Part shown: positions 57,701 through 64,000 of the stretch, piece by piece
How the letters are laid out: each line of letters opens with the position of its first letter
How positions within the stretch are numbered: the first letter of the stretch is position 1
DNA from: Dipteris shenzhenensis
Lineage: Eukaryota > Polypodiophyta > Polypodiopsida > Gleicheniales
Length of the DNA stretch: 64,000 nucleotides
Reading direction: 5' to 3' (one strand)
Assembly (NCBI GenBank): GCA_047967505.1
Contig: CM106539.1
Notes under the pieces: generated by a model
Told to the model about the DNA's origin: nothing
What the model saw: only the letters and a program-made list of their open reading frames with translations
Databases searched by the model: none
Translations under genes and position numbers: made by a program

Positions 57701-58498
57701 GACTCAGGACCATCAAGGGCATGGATATGATATTTCCAAACTACCAGACCCAAAACAGAGCCACACCTCCCTTAGCCTAAAAAAGGTGGTTGAAGAAGGC
57801 TCAGATGGCACATCGATGGGACGGTCACTCTTAAGACACAAGGTGTTCGAAGAGGATCCCAAGTAGCACCAGGCTCTAGAAGAGGACCCCATGCCCTTTT
57901 ATGGTTTTGAAAAACCGTACTTGGAAGGCTGAGGACCCATCACTTAGCCTTAGGATGTGGCAAGGCTAGCTGCATTCTTGTACACGGAGGACAAAATGCC
58001 CATAGTAGCCCTATTAAGAGGGAATTCCCATCTATGGAGAGATCCTCTCCAACTGGATGAATGGACAAATGGTCACCTCTGAGGAAGTGACCACTGAGGT
58101 AGTCAAAACATCCACAGAAGAGACAAATATACGAAAGATACCGATCAACAAGCTAGGCCAATAATTTGAGAGTGATCATACAAATGCTGTGCTCCCAATC
58201 ACCTACGAGAATAAGACTGCAAAATCAAATATTGGATGGAGGCGTAGGGATTAGCATTGTCACCAAACAATGCTTGGCCAAATGGGTAAGGCCTAAGATG
58301 GAAAGCACCAATCTGGCTGTCAAGATAGCCGATGGCGCAAATCGGTTTGCCGTAATGGATTTCCACAGGCAACCAGATAGCTATGATGTCATTCTAGGGA
58401 GGCCCTTCGTGTGCGCTACAGGTCTAGTCCATGACTGGTCCTCTAATAGAATCTATTTGCACAAAAATGAACAAATCATGAGAGTCGACCTCTAGTAG
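54714..58498 (+). pseudogene. Gypsy-type gag, zinc knuckles and protease
   Basis: The first kilobase is Pro-rich and unrecognised. Gag is clear at 55,815-56,050: FKKICETFGDIGDL, FGLSLDRKACQWYRAL, INWETLRKDFIVGFAP and NELQEVKQKEHKTLQDYI, the Retrotrans_gag signature. Three CCHC-like knuckles follow: CQAPHRASDC, CLKCQGPHFLRDY (last Cys lost), and CSGCGVEHFFKDCP in another frame (about 57,155-57,200). The protease (58,166-58,495) shows ILDGGVGISIV, with DGG where DSG or DTG is usual, and SYDVILGRPFV. Stops and frame shifts are frequent. Reverse transcriptase and integrase do not follow. It probably belongs to the element whose LTR is at 43,946. Confidence 0.83.
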
Positions 58499-60139
58499 CA
58501 TGCAATCATGTTTTGGTTGTACCATAATGTTGAACGAAAAAAACAGGTCGTTGCATTGATGGAGTTGAGCGAGGATGAGGGTAAAGGCGATGGCTAGAAG
58601 TCGTAGTGTTGTGGAGACAACGGAAGGGAATACGATGATGATGCAAAGCCTCTGACGTGAGTGATGGATACACTGGTTTCTACGAGTGATGGAGAAGTGA
58701 CGCAGGGGCAAGTTGTTTGTATTGTTTTTCAATGTGCTCTTTTGCTGAGCGTTGATGCATGTGTTGTTGTAAGAGGAAGAAGAGAGTACGAGGTCTAGAA
58801 AGTCGATTGAGAGACCGAAAAAGATGGGTGAATCAAAGGTCTTTCAACTCAGTGTCACCATGGTGATGGGAGGTGGTGATGTGGATGTAGGTATTCTTTC
58901 CAATGTATGGAGGAGGCATGTTTGTCAGGGTCCTGAGTTGAGAGGGGGAGCGTTGTCTCATTTGTAGCTGCAAATGGTTATCTGTATGAGTGCTAAAAAT
59001 ATACAAGCTGTGAATAAATTGCTGCAAAAATATCTGGGCTAGGATGAGAACCAGCCGGAAGGTGAGTCGATTATGTGTCCGGCTCTGAAGCCGTGAAGTT
59101 TACACACATATCACGGTATGCTTGGGTACTACCTAAAGGATTACGGTCAACCTCACTTCTAGAGTGTGTGCAAGAACGTAAGTTCTGAGGATTTGCAAGT
59201 GGGGATTGAGCTCTATGTCAGGTATGGGGTGGATGAGATCAAGAATCGTGTGTCCTAGTAGCATGAATCTTATCGACTGTTCATTCATGTACTGGAAGTT
59301 TAAACTTCGCTATAGATCGGGTATGATCTTGAGTAAATCCTTGCTGAAGATGTTACAGTCAGGCCAATATTATCCTTCTACCGCTTGGGTTATTCCTTGC
59401 CAAGGGAAAGGAATGGATGCATGAAGAGCCCAGTGCTTGTGGAAGGCCATGGTGACTCTGTATGCTTTGACTGTCAGTGATGTCAGTGCAATTTTCTTTT
59501 GTTGCAACTCTCCAATGACATATTCACGATCGAACTAGCTTGTCAATGGTATTTCTGAAGTCCTGAGTATTTCGAGATTCAAGTAACGCCATCTCCACAG
59601 AATGAAAATGCGACTGGGCCCAATGACGTGCTGGATGACAGATTCCTCCTTGCAAGTGAGAGTCCATTGACTGCAAATGCTAGTGAGAGTGTGGGTTCTC
59701 TAAAAAAACACCATCCTAGAAAAGAGCCTGTTTATATCCCTGAATCGATGGAATCCTCCAGCAACAACACTCGGCCTCGTATGCCTAAATTTTTTCCGTT
59801 GATAGCAAGTCAAGGACTGGCATACATATTGCCTACAGTGAAGTTGTATTAGTGAAGTTTGGTGAATGCTATGGCTACAAACTGTTGTTTTTGGATCTTA
59901 ATGTAAATATTTTAGCAAATAATGAAGAAGTATGTTTGCGGATGGACGCTGATCTTCTCTTCATTCTGTTGGCTTGATTTCGTGTAATCGATTAATGAAC
60001 TTAATTAATCATTTAATTAAGTCGGTTAATTAACTTATGGGAGTCTTGTTAGCTTAGGTTAATTGGTTAATTTATGTGAATCGTTTGACTGTGTTAATTA
60101 AATAATGTTAAGAATAGGAAAAGTGAATAGGCACATATG
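58499..60139. other. Unassigned stretch after the gypsy protease
   Basis: No reverse transcriptase motif appears where pol should continue. 59,980-60,110 is very rich in TTAATTAA-like palindromes. Open stretches at 59,206-59,424 and 59,628-59,852 have no recognised domain. Confidence 0.5.
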
Positions 60140-60290
60140 GATGAGAGCAAGATTAAGCAGGTGAGCAGAGATGAGGAGGTAGAATAGTGGATGCAGCTTT
60201 GTGACTGTAGATGCAAATGATGATTGGAAGGCCTCCCACCCAATCAGATAGAATACGTTAATAGATTTTAGAGCCCTGGATAAGCAACGA
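60140..60290. repeat. Diverged direct repeat, copy 1
   Basis: GAGAGCAAGATT, AGATGAGGA, GCAGCTTTGTGA and AATGATGATTGGAAGG occur in this order and again at 61,080-61,205. Confidence 0.75.
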
Positions 60291-60584
60291 ATTTCTCAGG
60301 CCTTACAAACCTTGCATTCTTTTGATAACATTCAATTGTGATCATGAGAATTTAGTTTTGATTGAGGAGCCACTACTCTTCATGCATCGTGTGGATGTAG
60401 CTAAGGATGTTCATGAGGTGATAAAATTTGATAGATATGGACAACAACCAATCAAATTTGGGCACCCTTTGTATTGCCATTGTGTGAATGTAATTATTGA
60501 ATGGCATACAACCAATATTGAAGAAGAGTCGAACACTTCTTCAACCAACTCCAACATTGCAGGCGAAAGATAAACCTCCAAGGT

Positions 60585-60700
60585 TTGATGGGTGAAATTT
60601 TTTGGGTGCATAGGAAGATGGTAAGAAAAGGATGTAGTATGTTCCTTGGAGCATATGAAGACACCAAAGTCACAAGACATGGGATTTTGTGCCACTACGT
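60585..60700 (+). pseudogene. Short LINE fragment
   Basis: GGAAGATGGTAAGAAAAGG and TATGTTCCTTGGAGCA match the FLWVEEDGKRRMHYVPWS segment of the LINE at 43.8 kb. Confidence 0.6.
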
Positions 60701-61079
60701 GAAAGGAAGAATGTGATTGGCAACAACTGGGTATACACCTTGAGAGCACCTTTAGACTAGAAACTTTATACAAAGGGTTCTCACTTATTTCATCATCGAA
60801 GACTCGAGTTTTTGAGTCATAAATGATAAGGTTTTCATAGTTGTATTGGTCGGGGGCTAGGAGGACTGCTTAGATTCCTTTCCAACAATGCACCAAAACC
60901 GAGAGTAGTGAGGTGTTGGCTAGATTTGCATTGTTGAACACTGCAAAGAAGGACTACTTGGGGGCATTTCTCCTTGTCCACCATATCAAATACAAGGTGG
61001 GTGGGGCACAAAAATATTTCCAAACAACCTTATGGAAGCTAAGAGCAAGATTGAGTAGGCTATCAGAGATGAGGAGATT

Positions 61080-61205
61080 ACCAATGAGAGCAAGATTGAG
61101 CACGCACACATAGATGAGGACGTGGCATAGTGACTACAGCTTTGTGATTGCATATGCGAATGATGATTGGAAGGTTTTCATCAATAGGTTCTAGAGCCCT
61201 GGTGT
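61080..61205. repeat. Diverged direct repeat, copy 2
   Basis: Partner of 60,140-60,290. It ends near the inner edge of the adjacent minus-strand LTR. Confidence 0.75.
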
Positions 61206-61214
61206 GAAGCCTCC

Positions 61215-61727
61215 GGTGGTGTAACTGCACGTGTTGAGTGGATCTTGGAGAAATGCTTAGGGAACTCTTCACCTCCTACCACTCCTTGTGGGAGCAATGC
61301 AAGCCCATGTAGTCCAAGGTGTCACTTTAATGGCTTTCGGAGTTGTAGCAATTTGAATCCTCAAGAGAAGAAAGGGGACACAGAGAATGGAAAGAAAGAA
61401 GGGAGAGGGGGAAAATAGGGAGAAAAGGGGAGGGAATGTAGGAAGCAAGAAGGGGGTTAGAGGTATTCACAAAGGCAAAAACATGAGAAACATAGACTAC
61501 ACCTCTTGGAAAGAAGGAAACATTCTGCTTCTTAAACTTGCATCCATACAATTGAAGACCAAAAGTCAAACTTTGTAGTTTTTATAAATAGAAACCTTCT
61601 AAAGGGAGGGCCAACCCTACTCCTCCTCACCACTCTCCCTATTCACGTGTTACAAGCACTTGGGCCATGCTCTAAGGCCATTCTCCTTCTAGACTTTTCT
61701 CCGCTTTATCTCATGGGGGTTAACATG
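61215..61727 (-). mobile_element. 3' LTR of a minus-strand gypsy-type element (H)
   Basis: On the minus strand a purine tract GGAAGGGGGCA (61,728-61,738) precedes TGTTAACCCC, the same LTR start as at 43,946. Homology to 43,946-44,321 covers about 61,440-61,727 and 61,215-61,300. The purine-rich stretch between (about 61,300-61,440) is extra in this copy. Its lower boundary is approximate. Confidence 0.7.
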
Positions 61728-61740
61728 CCCCCTTCCTAAA

Positions 61741-62218
61741 ATTGATCCATCCTTGGATTAAGTTATGCAAAATAGGCCGATTGTTAGCATAGATTGGACA
61801 AGGGAGTGGCGGTCAAAAAGCCTTTGGGAGATTCTACAAAAGGGAAAATGAGGCTTCCAAAAATGTTTGAAATACATGTCCTCGAATGTACGTATATGGT
61901 GGACATGAAGATTGTGGACTCGAAGGTACATGCATATGACTTGCTTGAACATGGGCCCCTCTAAAGAGAAGCTCATGGGGGATATTAAGTTTTCGCTCCT
62001 CGAGTGTGGGGTGGTACTCCATAATGTCCTGTAACAAAATGATCAAGAGGCAAAAAAAATGAATCAAGGGGACCACTGCTCGATCTAGGACTTCTTCATA
62101 CTTTTTGAAATAATCTTTCATCCAAGTCGTAAGGCCATAAGTGGTAGCAACTGGAGCAAAGTTGAAGTGAGGATTTTTGTAAATGAAGTTGGGGTCATTC
62201 TTCTACATTTTTTTATAA
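61741..62218 (-). other. Internal 3' region of element H
   Basis: On the minus strand this precedes the polypurine tract, so it should be 3' untranslated or pol-terminal sequence. No domain was recognised. Confidence 0.45.
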
Positions 62219-62242
62219 TGTTGGTATATGTGCAATGCTCAC
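62219..62242 (+). mobile_element. Start of an F-type LTR
   Basis: TGTTGGTATATGTGCAATGC is the same sequence that starts the 3' LTR of copia F at 63,205, continuing TCACCTTTCATATG. This is probably the 5' LTR of F. Confidence 0.6.
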
Positions 62243-62421
62243 CTTTCATATGTAACCACAAATGTTCCATGGTGCCCTTTTGTAAGGCCCCCATTATGAG
62301 AGGAGAAGCCATGGCATGAGCACTTGACATTGGTAGGATCTTAATTTTGACACTAGATGAGGTCTCATGGTGACCGTGATGGTTAGGAGATGGTAGAAGG
62401 ATCAACATATGCCTTGGGGGT

Positions 62422-62512
62422 TCAGGGGCAACGCCCCCGATCCTGGGGGTCTAGGGGCAATGCCCCCACAGAGGTAGCACCCTCGATGGGAGAGTGGGGC
62501 CAATGCCCCCAA
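62422..62512. repeat. Three GC-rich hairpins (GGGGCAAYGCCCC type)
   Basis: GGGGCAACGCCCCC (62,425), GGGGCAATGCCCCC (62,454) and GGGGCCAATGCCCCC (62,496). Each forms a short strong stem. Comparable G/C hairpins are common in plant LTR-element leaders, which fits a position between an LTR start and pol. Confidence 0.8.
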
Positions 62513-62744
62513 TTGCAAGGTTTGAGGCCTACCAATAGGCCTCGACCCACGATGGTATACCCTCCGTTGCATGCATGCGATCATTCACATGTGAATTTTT
62601 AAGCTCGCACACATGATCAATGGTCAATGGTCAATGGTCTTTGGCTAGTGGCGAAATTCAAGCAAACATGTGCCACTATCCTCACACTTAGTCACACACT
62701 GTGCTAAGTCAATATGCATGTGCCACCGCCAACCCACCAATGTC

Positions 62745-63204
62745 ATGGAATTGGTCTACTGTGAAGTTAGTTTCTGGATATTGCTTCTTACTTGGATCTG
62801 GGATTTGTTCTTGGGTAAGCAAGAAGCAACCCACTGTGGCCCTCTCTTCTACAGAGGCAAAGTACAAGGCAGCTTGTTTCACTGCATGCGAGGCAGTTTG
62901 GCTTCAAAGGATCTTGGCAGACATAGGAGTTCCAGTGAGAGAGCCTACAACACTAACGTGCAACAACCAAAGTTTCATGGCCATCTCTAAGAACCCTGTA
63001 TTTCATGCTAGGACAAAGCACATCGAGATTCACTACCACTATGTATGGGAGTTGAATCCAGGATGCAACCGTTGATTTGGAGTACTACTGCACTGAGAAG
63101 AGCTATGCTGACATATTCACCAAATCTTTGGGAAAGGAACATCGTATTCAGCATCTTCATGAGGTCCGCATTGGGCCAAGAACCTAGTTGGACATTGAGA
63201 GGGG
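62745..63204 (+). pseudogene. Copia element F: RNase H and polypurine tract
   Basis: RNase H of a copia lineage different from A-D: VSGYCFLLGSGICSWVSKKQ, PTVALSSTEAKYKAA, EAVWLQRILADIGV and VFHARTKHIEIHYHYVWE, then in another frame the end SYADIFTKSLGKEH. The polypurine tract TTGAGAGGGG abuts the LTR. Everything from gag to reverse transcriptase is deleted. Confidence 0.9.
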
Positions 63205-63230
63205 TGTTGGTATATGTGCAATGCCCACCT
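63205..63230 (+). mobile_element. 3' LTR of F, cut after 26 bp
   Basis: Begins TGTTGGTATATGTGCAATGC directly after the purine tract and stops after CACCT, where the LTR of element G begins. Confidence 0.75.
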
Positions 63231-63400
63231 TGAGATTGCTCTCAACGGAAGCAAGAACGGAAGAAGGAGAGAGAGAGACAGAGAGCCACACAAGTTTGGT
63301 GGGTGCAGAACCACCCTAATCTTCTTTTTCATTCATTTATATATGTGTTTGAGTATTGTACATAACCGAGGTAAAGGCACAGTGACCTTTAACCCCCACA
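63231..63400 (-). mobile_element. 3' LTR of copia element G (about 170 bp)
   Basis: Bounded by TGAGATTGC and AACCCCCACA on the plus strand. On the minus strand it follows the purine tract AAGTGGGAGG. It includes a GA-rich run (63,262-63,285). A closely similar copy is at 41,535-41,730. Confidence 0.78.
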
Positions 63401-64000
63401 ACCTCCCACTTAAAGGACAATGTGCCTTTAAGGGAGAACAACCAGTGAGCATACTATCCAATGCCCATCAATACACGACAATACTCAAACCGCTGACTAG
63501 GTAGGCTCTTCGTCAACATATCTGCAGGGTTATCATCTGTATGAACCTTGACAAGCTCTATGCGCTTGTCCTCAGATGAAATGGTACCTGACCTCAATGT
63601 GTTTGTCTTTGCATGAAAGACCGGATTTCGAGCTAGCTGAATAGCACTCATGGAATCACTATGCAATGTCGGTACACCTGTATGAATCCCCAAATCTCCT
63701 ACTAGCCGATCAAGCCATATAGCCTCCTTGCAACCCTCTGTGGCTACAACATACTCAGCCTCTGTGGTAGACAAAGCCACGCACTTCTGTGCATGAGACA
63801 TCCACGACACTGCACCACCTGCAAAGGTGAACACATAACCAGAAGTGGATCTCCTACTATCCACATGCCCTGCATAGTCTGAATCTGTGTACCCAAGTAC
63901 ATGCATGTCTCCTTTACCAAAGCAGATGCACATCTCCTTGGTACCCTTCATGTACCTCATGATGCACTTAACTGCCTCCCAATGCCTCTTTCCTGGATTA
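63401..64000 (-). pseudogene. Copia element G: RNase H end, continuing beyond the window
   Basis: Reads, towards lower coordinates, RYMKGTKEMCICFGKGD, YTDSDYAGHVDSRRSTSGYV, VALSTTEAEYVVATEGCKEA, HSDSMSAIQLARNPVFHAKT and ADMLTKSLPSQRFEYC, the RNase H domain of a Tnt1-like copia. After HAKT the usual HI-x-V-RYHFI segment is read out of frame (NTLRSGTISSEDK). One missing base and two missing bases further on restore the frame, so the 168-residue stretch stays open but is altered. RT and the other genes lie beyond 64,000, so completeness cannot be judged. Confidence 0.88.

Noticed and set aside
62422-62512. Bacterial-type intrinsic terminators
   Set aside because: GC hairpins lack following T runs, and the context is a plant retroelement.

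Overview
The window is nuclear DNA from a land plant with a large, repeat-rich genome. It holds one spliced WRKY transcription-factor gene with GT-AG introns, surrounded by Ty1/copia, Ty3/gypsy, LINE and Helitron debris. Its retroelements use a plant-type TGGTATCAGAGC primer-binding site. A seed-free vascular plant or a gymnosperm fits the repeat load, but the sequence alone does not fix the species. I see no rRNA or tRNA gene, CRISPR array or organelle insert.

Layout. 1-10,100: AT-rich DNA with a broken Helitron helicase (2.1-3.1 kb), a hairpin-containing repeat family (4.8-5.6 and 9.4 kb), a LINE 3' remnant (6.1-7.4 kb) and a perfect 46-bp tandem duplication (9.9 kb). 10,100-14,200: the only convincing host gene, a three-exon group IId WRKY of 356 residues, behind a more GC-rich upstream region with W-box cores, TATA candidates, a perfect 11-bp inverted repeat and a pyrimidine-rich tract. 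14.5-20.2 kb: two successive tandem duplications of about 1.4-1.6 kb, the first starting in the probable 3' UTR. 20.9-22.3 kb: minus-strand gypsy integrase.

22.6-39.5 kb: members of one copia family with 353-359-bp LTRs, all broken. The two flanks of a single insertion (shared target duplication TTCAT) lie about 9 kb apart in swapped order, and an unrelated solo LTR sits inside one copy with a 5-bp duplication. 40.4-43.9 kb: two LINE fragments. 43.9-58.5 kb: a plus-strand gypsy element (5' LTR, primer-binding site, leader, gag, protease) split by a 9.5-kb chain of minus-strand copia elements (45,195-54,708) that is flanked as one block by GTGAG. 60-64 kb: a minus-strand LTR element, a plus-strand copia remnant in it, and a minus-strand copia entering the window end, apparently nested in that order.

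The WRKY protein probably works as a nuclear DNA-binding regulator. All other coding remnants are selfish elements, none complete. Their stop codons (mostly CAG or TGG to TAG) and decayed primer-binding sites suggest long cytosine methylation and deamination. No new host system was found. The most unusual content is rearrangement structure: the swapped TTCAT flanks, the chain bounded by one target duplication, and in-frame TAG codons shared by all comparable copia copies.
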